A stretch of DNA of 64,000 nt, from positions 682,001 through 746,000 of the forward strand of contig NZ_VOPY01000002.1 in the NCBI RefSeq assembly GCF_007995095.1, read 5' to 3'. The stretch is from Flavisphingopyxis soli (GTDB lineage: Bacteria; Pseudomonadota; Alphaproteobacteria; Sphingomonadales; Sphingomonadaceae). Position numbers and translations under genes: made by a program. Positions 18,828 through 27,758 of this stretch are shown here, piece by piece (the first letter of the stretch is position 1; every line of letters begins with the position of its first letter). The notes under the pieces were generated by a model that was given only the letters and a program-made list of their open reading frames with translations, was not told where the DNA came from and did no database searches.

Positions 18828-20030
18828 TCAGCGCCTCAGCGCGGTGACTCCAGGCAATTCACGACCTTCCATCCATTCTAGGAAAGCGCCGCCTGCCGTT
18901 GAAACAAAAGTGAAATCACCCGCAACGCCCGCGTGATTGAGGGCTGAGACCGTATCGCCACCGCCGGCCACCGAAACGAGCGATCCTTCGCGCGTCAATG
19001 CGGCCGCATGACGCGCCAGCGCAACGGTCGCGGCATCGAAGGGTGGGATTTCGAACGCCCCCAGCGGGCCGTTCCAGACCAGCGTGCGACACGTCTTCAA
19101 GACGTCAGCCAGTGCCTCGGTCGCGGCGGGGCCGATATCGAGGATCATCTCGTCGGCGGCAACCTCGTGGACATTGCAGATACGCAGCGACGGCGGATTT
19201 GGAGCAAATTCCTTTGCTACCACGACGTCATAAGGCAGGTGCACCGTGCAGTTCGCGGTATCGGCGGCATCGAGGATCGCGATGGCGGTCTCGGTCAGCT
19301 CGTGCTCGCACAGCGATTTCCCCACATCGACGCCGCGCGCGGCGAGGAAGGTGTTGGCCATGCCGCCGCCGATAATCAGGTGATCGACCTTGCCGACCAG
19401 GTGGCGCAGAACGTCAAGCTTGCTTGACACCTTCGCCCCCCCGACCACCGCGGCAACCGGCCGATCGGGATCACCGAGTGCTGTCTCGAGCGCATCCAGT
19501 TCGCTCTCCATTGCCCGTCCGGCAAACGCCGGCAGCGCATGGGCGAGCCCCTCGGTCGAGGCATGCGCGCGGTGGCTGACCGAAAAGGCGTCGTTGACAT
19601 AAATATCGCCGACGCGCGCCATTTCGGCGACCAGGGCCGGATCGTTGCTCGTTTCGCCCGGCTCGAAGCGCGTATTCTCGAGCACCCCGATATCGCCCGC
19701 CTCGAGCACCGCGGCACCGTCGATCGCACCCTGACCCGACGAGTAAGGTATGAACATCACCTCGCGGCCAAGCACGTGCTCGAGCGTGCCGGTAATCATG
19801 CTCAGCGATTCGGTCGAACTCTTGGCCCCCTTCGGCCGCCCGAAATGGCTCAGCAGCAGGACGATCGCGCCCTTGTCGGCAAGTTCGGTGATCGTCGGCA
19901 CCGCCGCGCGCATCCGCGTGTCGTCGGTCACGCGCCCGTCGGCAAACGGCACGTTGAGATCGACGCGGACGAGCACGCGCTTGCCGCGCACGTCGCCGAT
20001 GTCATCGAGAGTCTTGAATGCCTTGGTCAT
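18828..20030 (-). CDS. pgk: Phosphoglycerate kinase
   Basis: This is a 400-residue glycolytic kinase interconverting 1,3-bisphosphoglycerate/ADP and 3-phosphoglycerate/ATP. Signatures are RVDLNVPFADGRVTDDTRM at the N-terminus, LLSHFGRPKG, and the C-terminal nucleotide-binding SVAGGGDTVSAL. It lies 102 bp after gap, with a palindromic repeat in that gap. Confidence 0.97.
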   Translation of the reverse strand: MTKAFKTLDDIGDVRGKRVLVRVDLNVPFADGRVTDDTRMRAAVPTITELADKGAIVLLLSHFGRPKGAKSSTESLSMITGTLEHVLGREVMFIPYSSGQGAIDGAAVLEAGDIGVLENTRFEPGETSNDPALVAEMARVGDIYVNDAFSVSHRAHASTEGLAHALPAFAGRAMESELDALETALGDPDRPVAAVVGGAKVSSKLDVLRHLVGKVDHLIIGGGMANTFLAARGVDVGKSLCEHELTETAIAILDAADTANCTVHLPYDVVVAKEFAPNPPSLRICNVHEVAADEMILDIGPAATEALADVLKTCRTLVWNGPLGAFEIPPFDAATVALARHAAALTREGSLVSVAGGGDTVSALNHAGVAGDFTFVSTAGGAFLEWMEGRELPGVTALRR

Positions 20031-20047
20031 AGACTTCCTTTTGCGTG

Positions 20048-20065
20048 TTCCCGCGCAGGCGGGAA
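20048..20065. repeat. Palindromic intergenic repeat (REP-like)
   Basis: A perfect 7-bp inverted repeat, TTCCCGC-gcag-GCGGGAA, lies in the gap between gap and pgk and is followed by AACCCATCTCCGGCG. This matches the form of the short dispersed palindromes common in sphingomonad intergenic regions. Whether it acts as an mRNA stabiliser or attenuator between gap and pgk is not known. Confidence 0.65.
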
Positions 20066-20132
20066 CCCATCTCCGGCGCTTCGCCAGGGGAAACGTCGGA
20101 CGATCGGCCCAGGATCAAGCAAGGGCACGGCG

Positions 20133-21143
20133 TTACAGCAACCCTGCCATTACGCCGGCGGTATCGATCATGCGGTTCGAGAAACCCCATTCGTTATCGT
20201 ACCACGACACAACGCGGCACAGCTTGCCCTCCATCACCGAGGTTTCGAGACTGTCGATCGTCGAGCTTGCGGGATAGTGGTTGAAATCCGAGCTGACCAG
20301 CGGCTGGTCGGTATAATCGAGGATGCCCTTCATGGGGCCTGACTCGGACGCCGCCTTGAGCGCTGTATTGAGTTCGTCGACGCTCGTTTCGCGGCCTGGC
20401 ACGAAGACCAGATCGACCAGGCTGACATTCGGCGTCGGCACGCGCACCGACGATCCGTCGAGCTTGCCGTTGAGTTCGGGCAGGACGAGGCCGACCGCGC
20501 GCGCGGCGCCGGTCGTCGTCGGGATCATGTTCTGCGCCCCGCCGCGCGCACGACGCATGTCGCTGTGCATCTGGTCGAGCATGCGCTGGTCGTTGGTGTA
20601 GCTGTGGATCGTCGTCATGAAACCGCGCTCGATCCCGACCAGGTCGTTGAGCACCTTGGCGACGGGCGCGAGGCAGTTGGTCGTGCAGCTGGCGTTCGAA
20701 ACGATGACGTCTTGGCTGGTCAGCGTCTCGTGATTGACGCCGTAAACGATCGTCGCCGAAACGTCCTTCGCCGGCGCCGAGATCAGCACGCGCTTGGCGC
20801 CCGCCTTCAGATGCGGCTCGGCCGCCTCGTGCGACTGGAAGAAGCCGGTGCACTCGAGAACGATATCGATGCCCATGTCGGCGTGCGGCAGGTTGCCCGG
20901 ATCGCGCTCAGAGGTCACCGCGATCTTCTTGCCGTTGACGGTGATGCTGTTCGCGTCGGCGCTGACGTCTCCGGGGAAACGACCGTGCGTCGAATCATAC
21001 TGGAACAGCAGCGCATTGGCCTTGGCATCGGCGAGGTCGTTGATCGCGACGAGGTCGAGATCATGGTCGTCGCGCTCGAGGATGGCGCGAGCGACGAGGC
21101 GACCGATGCGCCCGAAACCGTTAATGGCGACTTTTACCGTCAT
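20133..21143 (-). CDS. gap: Glyceraldehyde-3-phosphate dehydrogenase
   Basis: This is a 336-residue NAD(P)-dependent GAPDH. The N-terminal Rossmann motif [13 protein letters not shown] and the catalytic segment [15 protein letters not shown], with its active-site Cys, are intact. The C-terminal [13 protein letters not shown] is also present. It is preceded by tkt (21-bp gap) and followed by pgk, giving a glycolysis/pentose-phosphate operon. Confidence 0.97.
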   Translation of the reverse strand: MTVKVAINGFGRIGRLVARAILERDDHDLDLVAINDLADAKANALLFQYDSTHGRFPGDVSADANSITVNGKKIAVTSERDPGNLPHADMGIDIVLECTGFFQSHEAAEPHLKAGAKRVLISAPAKDVSATIVYGVNHETLTSQDVIVSNASCTTNCLAPVAKVLNDLVGIERGFMTTIHSYTNDQRMLDQMHSDMRRARGGAQNMIPTTTGAARAVGLVLPELNGKLDGSSVRVPTPNVSLVDLVFVPGRETSVDELNTALKAASESGPMKGILDYTDQPLVSSDFNHYPASSTIDSLETSVMEGKLCRVVSWYDNEWGFSNRMIDTAGVMAGLL

Positions 21144-21164
21144 CGAGTAACTCCTTGGTTTAAA

Positions 21165-23141
21165 TCAGTTCAAATGGTCCAGAATCTTGGGTGCGATCTT
21201 GTCCGCGGTCAGTCCGAACGCGTCGTAGAGATCGGGCGCGGGGGCCGAGGCACCGAACCGGTCGATGCCGAAGCGCAGGCCGTGGAGGCCGGTATAGCGT
21301 TCCCAGCCGAAGGTCGTTCCCGCCTCGATCGAGACGCGCAGGACATCGCGGTTCGAGACATCGGGAAGGATATCCTCGCGATAGCTGGCGGGCTGTTCGT
21401 CGAACAGTTCGGTGCACGGCATCGATACGACGTCGGTGCCGTAACCAGCGGCTTCAAGCTTTTCGGCGATCTCGACCGCGACATGAAGCTCGGATCCGGT
21501 CGCCAGCAGGATGATGCGCCGCTCGTTTTTGGCCGACTTGAGGCGATAGGCCCCCTTGGCGCAGCGATTGTCCGCCTTTTCGAGGCGCAGCTGCGGCAGG
21601 TTCTGGCGGCTCAGCGCCATCAGCGACGGGCGATCATCCTGGGCGAGCGCCAAGGCCCAGCATTCGGCGGTCTCGACCGTGTCGGCGGGGCGCATGACGA
21701 GCAAATTGGGCATCGCGCGCAGCGACTGGAGATGCTCGATCGGCTGGTGCGTCGGGCCGTCTTCGCCAAGCCCGATGCTGTCATGCGTCATGACATAGAC
21801 GACGCGCTGGCGCTGCAGTGCCGACAGGCGGATCGCCGCGCGACAATAGTCGGCAAAGACGAGGAAGGTCCCGGCATAGGGGATCACGCCGCCGTGCAGC
21901 GCCATCCCGTTCATCGCCGCCGCCATGCCGAATTCGCGGATACCGTAATAGATATAGCGACCCGAATAGTCATCCTTGGTCAACGGCTTGGTAGCCGATG
22001 TTTTGGTGTTGTTCGAACCCGTAAGATCGGCCGATCCGCCGATCGTTTCGGGCAACAGGTCGTTGATCGCGCCGAGCGCCATCTCGCTCGCCTTGCGCGT
22101 CGCGACGGTCTTGGGATCGGCGATCAGACCATCGATATAGCCCGACAGGTCGGCCCCGTCTTTGAGCCGACCGGCCATGCGCCGTTCGAACTCGGCGCGC
22201 TCGCCATGATCGGCCAGCCGCGCGTCCCAGGCCGCGCGCGGTTCGGCGCCGCGCTTGCCGAACTCTTCCCAGCGCGCCTTGATGTCGGCGGGAATGTCGA
22301 ACGGCGGATGATCCCAGCCGAGCGCCTTGCGTGTTCCGGCGATCTCGTCGTCTCCGAGCGGGGCGCCGTGCGTCGCCGACGTGCCCTGCTTGGTCGGCGC
22401 GCCATATCCGATGATCGTGCGGCATTCGACCAGGCTCGGGCGCGGATCGGCGATCGCCTCGTCGATCGCGCGGCGGATGTCGACGGGATCGTGGCCGTCG
22501 CAGGCGACGGTGTGCCAGCCGGTCGCGCGATAGCGCGCGGGGATGTCCTCGCTGGTCGACAGGTCGGTCGATCCGTCGATCGTGATCTTGTTGCTGTCCC
22601 ACAGGACGATTATCCGGCCGAGCTGGAGATGCCCGGCAAGCCCGATCGCCTCGTGGTTGATCCCTTCCATCAGGCAGCCGTCGCCGGCGATCACCCAGGT
22701 GCGATGATCGACGAGGTCGTCGTCGAACACCGCGTTGAGGTGGCGTTCGGCAATTGCCATGCCGACCGCCATCGCCAGTCCCTGGCCCAGCGGACCGGTG
22801 GTCGCCTCGACACCGTCGAGCAGGAAGTTCTCGGGATGGCCCGCGCACGGGCTCGACAGCTTGCGGAAATTGCGGATGTCGTCGATCGTCGGATGGCGAT
22901 GCCCGGTCAGATAGAGCAGCGCATAGAGCAGCATCGAGCCATGGCCCGCCGACAGGACGAAACGGTCGCGGTCGGCCCAGTGCGGCTGCTCGGCGTCGAA
23001 CTTGAGATATTCGCCCCACAGGACGGTGGCGACATCGGCCATGCCCATCGGCATTCCGGGGTGGCCGCTATTGGCCGCCTGCACTGCATCCATCGCCAGC
23101 GCCCTGATGGCATTGGCGAGCGACTGGTCAGATACCGGCAT
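21165..23141 (-). CDS. tkt: Transketolase
   Basis: This is a thiamine-diphosphate enzyme of the pentose phosphate pathway, 658 residues. The start at 23141 ([18 protein letters not shown]) is preferred over an in-frame ATG 13 codons earlier, because homologues begin here. Motifs are [15 protein letters not shown], the TPP-binding [20 protein letters not shown], and [19 protein letters not shown]. It is the first gene of the tkt-gap-pgk-aldolase block. Confidence 0.97.
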   Translation of the reverse strand: MPVSDQSLANAIRALAMDAVQAANSGHPGMPMGMADVATVLWGEYLKFDAEQPHWADRDRFVLSAGHGSMLLYALLYLTGHRHPTIDDIRNFRKLSSPCAGHPENFLLDGVEATTGPLGQGLAMAVGMAIAERHLNAVFDDDLVDHRTWVIAGDGCLMEGINHEAIGLAGHLQLGRIIVLWDSNKITIDGSTDLSTSEDIPARYRATGWHTVACDGHDPVDIRRAIDEAIADPRPSLVECRTIIGYGAPTKQGTSATHGAPLGDDEIAGTRKALGWDHPPFDIPADIKARWEEFGKRGAEPRAAWDARLADHGERAEFERRMAGRLKDGADLSGYIDGLIADPKTVATRKASEMALGAINDLLPETIGGSADLTGSNNTKTSATKPLTKDDYSGRYIYYGIREFGMAAAMNGMALHGGVIPYAGTFLVFADYCRAAIRLSALQRQRVVYVMTHDSIGLGEDGPTHQPIEHLQSLRAMPNLLVMRPADTVETAECWALALAQDDRPSLMALSRQNLPQLRLEKADNRCAKGAYRLKSAKNERRIILLATGSELHVAVEIAEKLEAAGYGTDVVSMPCTELFDEQPASYREDILPDVSNRDVLRVSIEAGTTFGWERYTGLHGLRFGIDRFGASAPAPDLYDAFGLTADKIAPKILDHLN

Positions 23142-23289
23142 GCATTTCCCCTTTGGTAGCGAGTCGCGCGACTCGCGCACGCTTTGCTGGCTTCGTCCTC
23201 CATCGTCAACCGGGGCGCCCTAAACTCTTCGAATCTCGGCGCTTAGCTTACCATTTTACCAGGATACAAAGCTGTGCTAAATCAGGTCG

Positions 23290-23526
23290 ATGGACAATGA
23301 AGCGCAGACGCCGGCTTGGACCCGGCTCGAACGGGCGATCGCGTTGCTCGAAGATGCGGTGTCCGACCGTCACGAGAGAGATGCCGTCGCCAGAGACACT
23401 CAATCGGCTGCGCCGAGCGAGGATTCCGACCTTGCCCGCCGCCATGCGGCGCTCAAGTCGGCGGTCGCCGGGTGCATCGACGATATCGATGCGCTGATCG
23501 ATGACGGAGGCAATGGCGATGCCTAA
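23290..23526 (+). CDS. Small coiled-coil protein upstream of zapA
   Basis: This is a 78-residue acidic helical protein beginning MDNEAQTPAWTRLERAIALL. It has a predicted coiled-coil of heptad-like Leu/Ala residues and no membrane segment. It overlaps the start of zapA by 8 bases. Small coiled-coil genes commonly precede zapA in alphaproteobacteria, so a role around cell division is possible but not shown. Confidence 0.7.
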   Translation: MDNEAQTPAWTRLERAIALLEDAVSDRHERDAVARDTQSAAPSEDSDLARRHAALKSAVAGCIDDIDALIDDGGNGDA

Positions 23527-23836
23527 TTTGCGGCTCGAAATCGGCGGTCGGCATTACGATATTCATTGCGAAGAGGGCGAAGAGGCGCACATCGGCCGCC
23601 TCGCCGCGCGCGTCGATGCCAAGGCGCGCGACGCCCAGGCTGCGATCGGCGGAATCAACGAGGTGCGCCAGCTGCTGTTCGCCGCACTGATGCTCGCCGA
23701 CGAGGCGGGCAACGCAGCAACCGCCGCGGCGACCCCTGCCCCGCCTCCCAGGGTCGCGCCGGCAATCGACGAAGAGGTGATCGACTGGGTCGCCGCGCGG
23801 ATCGAGGCGCTGGCGAGCAAAATCGCCCAATCCTGA
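23519..23836 (+). CDS. zapA: Cell division protein ZapA
   Basis: ZapA-family proteins bundle FtsZ protofilaments at midcell. The 105-residue product has the typical N-terminal beta segment LRLEIGGRHYDIHCEEGEE followed by a helical coiled-coil and an Ala/Pro-rich insert. The start is ATG 23519: GGAGG at 23506-23510 is 8 bases upstream of it but only 2 bases from the alternative ATG at 23513. The 6S RNA candidate follows immediately, a conserved order in proteobacteria. Confidence 0.85.
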   Translation: MPNLRLEIGGRHYDIHCEEGEEAHIGRLAARVDAKARDAQAAIGGINEVRQLLFAALMLADEAGNAATAAATPAPPPRVAPAIDEEVIDWVAARIEALASKIAQS

Positions 23837-23861
23837 CCCGCGGCCAGCAACGCCTTGAGGA

Positions 23862-24012
23862 AAGCCTCGGGTGCGCCTATCTTGGGCGTGACGGGTGCTG
23901 CGCAGTACGAGCTTAAGCGAACATCCCTGAGGCGATACAACATCCACGGGAGCTGTCCCTGTCCGGGCCACTTTTTCGCATTGGGGCCCGATGCATACGG
24001 CGCCCACCTGAC
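23862..24012 (+). ncRNA. ssrS: 6S RNA (SsrS) candidate
   Basis: The 285-bp space between zapA and the 5-formyl-THF cyclo-ligase gene holds no protein frame. It is the conserved genomic position of 6S RNA. A long closing stem can be drawn between GGGTGCGCCTA near 23869-23879 and TACGGCGCCCACC near 23996-24008, with a large, mostly unpaired centre. This is the extended, open-promoter-like fold of 6S RNA, which binds sigma70 RNA polymerase. The ends are estimates; a covariance-model search would fix them. Confidence 0.72.
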
Positions 24013-24121
24013 GTAGAGGCGTCAGAGGATATTCCAGCCAACGACCAAGCGGTCCCGTCACCCCTTGCCTGCTAGTCTCGCATCGGTTCCACCGCCAACC
24101 TTCGGATAAACACAACCTCGC

Positions 24122-24697
24122 ATGTCGGACCGGGCAGAAACCAAAGCGCAGCTGCGCCAGCGCCTGCGCTTCCGCCGCGCCAGCCATGTCGCGGCAATGG
24201 CGGCATGGGAGCGCGGCATCGTCTTTGCACACCCCCCTTCCCCGCTGCTCGAACTGATAGCTGGCCGCAAGGTCGTCGCGATCCATGCCGCACATGGCGA
24301 CGAACCCGATATCGCGCGGATCGGCGCGGCGCTTGTCGATGCCGGCCACCGCCTCGCGATGCCGCGCCTCGGCGAGAGCGCCGGTACGATGGACTTTGCC
24401 GCCTATGAACCCGGCGATGCGCTGGAGCCGACGCGCTACGGCCTCGCGCATCCCGTTGCCGACGCGCCAACGCTCGCTCCTGACGCGATTGTGTGTCCGC
24501 TGATCGGCTTCGATCGTGCGATGCATCGCCTCGGCCAGGGCGGCGGCTATTACGATCGCGCCTTTGCCGCCTATCCCCACGCGATGCGGATCGGCATCGG
24601 CTGGTCGGTCCAGGAATGCGATGCCCTGCCACACGAGGATCACGACATGTCCCTCAATGCCGTATTGACCGAACGCGAATGGATCGTGGCGTCATGA
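24122..24697 (+). CDS. 5-formyltetrahydrofolate cyclo-ligase
   Basis: This is a 191-residue enzyme converting 5-formyl-THF to 5,10-methenyl-THF with ATP (YgfA/FthC family). Signatures are KAQLRQRLRFRRA at the N-terminus and the C-terminal GQGGGYYDRAFA substrate/ATP loop, followed by IGIGWSVQE. Location downstream of 6S RNA supports the call. Its stop overlaps the next gene start (ATGA). Confidence 0.93.
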   Translation: MSDRAETKAQLRQRLRFRRASHVAAMAAWERGIVFAHPPSPLLELIAGRKVVAIHAAHGDEPDIARIGAALVDAGHRLAMPRLGESAGTMDFAAYEPGDALEPTRYGLAHPVADAPTLAPDAIVCPLIGFDRAMHRLGQGGGYYDRAFAAYPHAMRIGIGWSVQECDALPHEDHDMSLNAVLTEREWIVAS

Positions 24698-24951
24698 CGT
24701 CACCGCGCACACCGCAAGACGGCCCGAGCTGGCGCAAGCCCGCGGGAATGTTCCTGATCCTGCTGCTGATCGTGGTTTGGTCGGCGCTCATCGTATCGCA
24801 GTCCGAAACTATCGGCCGGCTGCCCTGGCCGGTCCAGGCGATCATCTATCTGGTCGCGGGGATCGTCTGGATCGCTCCGCTGAGGCCGCTGCTCGCCTGG
24901 ATGGAGACGGGGCGCTGGCGCGCGCCGCGCGACAGCGAACTGTCAGAGTGA
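24694..24951 (+). CDS. DUF2842 domain membrane protein
   Basis: This is an 85-residue protein with two hydrophobic helices (about residues 18-38 and 49-68) and the alphaproteobacterial DUF2842 pattern WRKPAGMFLILLLIVVWSAL and WIAPLRPLLAWMETGRW. The ATG at 24694 overlaps the previous stop as ATGA. Function unknown. Confidence 0.85.
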   Translation: MTSPRTPQDGPSWRKPAGMFLILLLIVVWSALIVSQSETIGRLPWPVQAIIYLVAGIVWIAPLRPLLAWMETGRWRAPRDSELSE

Positions 24952-24992
24952 CAATTTAAGCGAGGGATCCGGGCCGATTTCCGCAAGGGAAA

Positions 24993-25069
<77 letters not shown>

Positions 25070-25141
25070 TTGGGGTTTGGAGCCGCGCAGATATGGGAGC
25101 ATCGGCAGGGTGTCAACAGCGCGTTCGCCCGATTGGTTCTT

Positions 25142-26284
25142 TTATGGTGTCGCGACCGCTTCATCGTCGTCGTCATCGTCGCCGCGCATCAGGAAAACTA
25201 GGAATGCGGGCAGGCCGGTCGACCCGATAATGGTCATCACGATGACCAGGATCGGCACCGCGAGCAGCGCCCCCATCGCCCCCCAGACCCAGCCCCAGTA
25301 ACTCAGCGAGATGAGAATCAGCAGCGGGTTCATCGTCAGTCGGCGACCGAGCACGACGGGGGTGAAGATATTCGCCTCGACGAGGTGGCAACCGATCATG
25401 ATCGCTGCGGGCAGGAGCGCCATGCCGATCGTGTCATAGGTCATCAATCCGCCCACGCCGAGCAGCAGCGCAGCTGCAATCGGGCCAACATAGGGGACGA
25501 AGTTGAACAATGCGACGATCCCGCCCCACATCAGCGGCGACGGCATGCCGAGCAGCCACAGGACGAACGCGACCGACAGGCCGAGCGTGACGTTGATGAT
25601 CGTGATCGTCGTCAGATAGGCCGATGTCGCCGAAACGACGTTCTGGATGATGCGTGCGGTCTTCAATGCACTGTCGAAACTGCCCTGCGCCTCGATCGTG
25701 CGGGTGCGCGCGCGGCGCCATCCGGCGAGCAGGAAGAAGATGACGAGCAGCGCAAAGAAAATCTCGATCGCCGCCGACGGCGCGCTCGTCGCGATCAGGT
25801 CGACGACCGACGACGGGACCGCTCCACTGGCAACGTCGCCGCGCGCGACCGGGCCGCTACCGACCTGCGCGCTGGTTCGCGCGACATAGTCGTTGAGGCT
25901 CGAATACAAGTCGATTACCGGCGCCAGGTTATGTTGGATGCGCGGCAGCTTGTCGGGCAGTTCGACGAACCAGTCGCTCGCCGGCAGCACGATCACCGCG
26001 AGCGCGCCGTTGACCGCCAGAACGAAGCCGAGAACGCAGATCGCTGCCGCCAGCGACGACGGCACGCGCCGCCGCTCGAGCCATTCGAGCGCGGGGACGA
26101 GCGCGATCGCGATGATGATCGCGGCGAACAGCGGCAGGAAAAACTCCGCCCCCGCGGTCATCACGAAGGGGAAAGCAAGGAAGATTCCGACCGCCGCGAA
26201 CAGGTTGAAGGTCGCCAGCATGCGGTCGCGCCGCACCGCCAGCGCGTCTTCATGTTCGACGATGTCCTGTTTGGGTCGGTCCAT
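25142..26284 (-). CDS. AI-2E family transporter
   Basis: This is a 380-residue polytopic membrane protein of the PerM/AI-2 exporter family. It has an N-terminal pair of helices, a charged linker, a periplasmic domain of about residues 85-160 and a C-terminal block of about five helices containing the family segment LWGGIVALFNFVPYVGP (as PSPLMWGGIVALFNFVPY here). It ends in an acidic Asp-rich tail. The substrate is not assigned; family members include exporters other than AI-2. Confidence 0.9.
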   Translation of the reverse strand: MDRPKQDIVEHEDALAVRRDRMLATFNLFAAVGIFLAFPFVMTAGAEFFLPLFAAIIIAIALVPALEWLERRRVPSSLAAAICVLGFVLAVNGALAVIVLPASDWFVELPDKLPRIQHNLAPVIDLYSSLNDYVARTSAQVGSGPVARGDVASGAVPSSVVDLIATSAPSAAIEIFFALLVIFFLLAGWRRARTRTIEAQGSFDSALKTARIIQNVVSATSAYLTTITIINVTLGLSVAFVLWLLGMPSPLMWGGIVALFNFVPYVGPIAAALLLGVGGLMTYDTIGMALLPAAIMIGCHLVEANIFTPVVLGRRLTMNPLLILISLSYWGWVWGAMGALLAVPILVIVMTIIGSTGLPAFLVFLMRGDDDDDDEAVATP

Positions 26285-26364
26285 GCGTCATCCTCTCGCG
26301 TTGCGAGCGGCGATAGCCGAGCCGTGCGATCTTTTTAACTAGATTCGCAATTCGCCCTGCGGGG

Positions 26365-27756
26365 TCAGTCGGCGAACAGCAGCACCGGGGTTTCGAGATA
26401 CTTGCGCAGCGCCTGGACGAAGCTTGCCGCATCCCAACCGTCGACGACGCGATGGTCGCACGAAATCGACAGGTTCATCAGTTTGCGCGCCTCGATATCG
26501 CCATTGGCGGTGAACATCGGGCGTTCGACGATCCGGTTGGGGCCGATGATCGCGACCTCGGGCTTGTTGATCACCGGTGTCGTTGCGACACCGCCGAGTG
26601 GGCCGAGCGAGGTGATCGTCAGCGTCGATCCCGACAGTTCGGTCGATTTCGCCTTGCCGCTGCGCGCCGCATCGGCGAGCCGACCGATCTCGCTTGCGAG
26701 CTGCCAGACGTTGCGGTCCTGCGCGTCGCGGATGACTGGCACCATCAGCCCGGCATCGGTCTGCGTCGCCATGCCGAGATGGATCGCGCCTGAGCGCGTC
26801 ACGATGCCCGCCTCGTCGTCATAACGCGCGTTGATCATCGGGAAATCGGGGATCGCCTTGCAGATCGCGGTGATGATCAGCGGCAGCAGGGTGAGCTTGG
26901 GCTTCGATCCGCGATTGGCGTTGAGATCGCCGCGCATTGTCTCGAGGTCGGTGACATCGATTTCCTCGACATAGGTGAAATGCGGGATGCTGCGCTTCGA
27001 TGCCGACATGTTGTCGGCAATCCGGCGGCGCATGCCGATGACCTTGATCGTCTCGTCGTCGCGCGTGGCCGAAGCCCCTGCCGCGCGATAGCCCTGCCCG
27101 CCGTTATACGACAGGAAGGCATCGAGATCGGCATGGCGAATACGGCCGTCGGCCGCTGGCTTGACGTCAGCAAGGTCGACGCCGAGGTCCTTGGCGCGCG
27201 CCCGTACGGCGGGCGAGGCAAGAACCTTTAGCCCTCTCTCTCCTCCAGGGGAGAGAGTTGGAGAGAGGGGCTGGCTAGGCGCCTCGCTCGCCCCCTCTCC
27301 GCTGCGACTAATCTCGGCTTCGCCTCGATAAGTCTCGCTGCCTCTCCCCTGAAGGGGAGAGGGTGATTCATCTCCGACTCCGGGGGTTTCGGCGGCCACG
27401 CGCGTGTCGTCCATGCCCGGACCGGCATCGGTCGCATCGACGACATCGGCTTCGCCCTGAGCGCTCGCCTGGGCAGCAGCCTCGTTGGCTTCCAGCACGT
27501 CGTCGGGCACCTCGCCGGCGACCTCGATCTCGACCAGCATCGATCCGATCGCGATGACGTCGCCTTCTTCGCCGGCGACCGCGACGATCTTGCCCGAGAC
27601 GGGAGCCTCCATCTCGACCGTCGCTTTGTCGGTCATCATGTCGGCGATCGGCGCGTCTTCCTCGACCGTGTCGCCCAGCTTGACGTGCCAGGCGACGATT
27701 TCAGCCTCGGCAATGCCTTCGCCGATATCGGGGAGATTGAAGGTGAATTTGGCCAT
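26365..27756 (-). CDS. bkdB: Branched-chain 2-oxoacid dehydrogenase E2 (lipoyl acyltransferase)
   Basis: This is the dihydrolipoamide acyltransferase core of the branched-chain 2-oxoacid dehydrogenase complex, 463 residues. A lipoyl domain (Lys44 in MTDKATVEME) is followed by an acidic linker, a peripheral-subunit-binding domain (about 178-215, ASPAVRARAKDLGVDL) and the catalytic domain ending with SCDHRVVDGWDAASF. The start is ATG 27756 (MAKFTFNLPDIGEG), because the upstream frame is a shadow of the E1 beta gene. Residues about 131-175 are encoded by an inserted palindromic repeat (separate entry). The last of the three genes, it lies 2 bp after E1 beta. Confidence 0.95.
   Translation of the reverse strand: MAKFTFNLPDIGEGIAEAEIVAWHVKLGDTVEEDAPIADMMTDKATVEMEAPVSGKIVAVAGEEGDVIAIGSMLVEIEVAGEVPDDVLEANEAAAQASAQGEADVVDATDAGPGMDDTRVAAETPGVGDESPSPLQGRGSETYRGEAEISRSGEGASEAPSQPLSPTLSPGGERGLKVLASPAVRARAKDLGVDLADVKPAADGRIRHADLDAFLSYNGGQGYRAAGASATRDDETIKVIGMRRRIADNMSASKRSIPHFTYVEEIDVTDLETMRGDLNANRGSKPKLTLLPLIITAICKAIPDFPMINARYDDEAGIVTRSGAIHLGMATQTDAGLMVPVIRDAQDRNVWQLASEIGRLADAARSGKAKSTELSGSTLTITSLGPLGGVATTPVINKPEVAIIGPNRIVERPMFTANGDIEARKLMNLSISCDHRVVDGWDAASFVQALRKYLETPVLLFAD
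27231..27364. repeat. Palindromic repeat inserted in frame in E2 coding sequence
   Basis: About 135 bp inside the E2 gene forms nested inverted repeats. One hairpin is CCTCTCCCC-TGAA-GGGGAGAGG at 27341-27362. The other end has CCCTCTCTC paired to GAGAGAGGG with a smaller GGAGAGAG hairpin inside. This is the CTCTCCCC/GGGGAGAG element common between genes in sphingomonads. Here it is translated into residues about 131-175 (SPSPLQGRGSETY ... LSPTLSPGGERG) without a stop or frameshift. It falls in the flexible linker just before the peripheral-subunit-binding domain. Confidence 0.85.
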
Positions 27757-27758
27757 GA

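Noticed and set aside
20565-23159. 864-residue plus-strand frame opposite tkt, and similar long antisense frames opposite ccoN (44425-46071) and the autotransporter (34774-35940).
   Set aside because: High GC content makes stop codons rare in the mirror frame. The minus/plus partner genes match known families, and the antisense frames show no family signature or signal.
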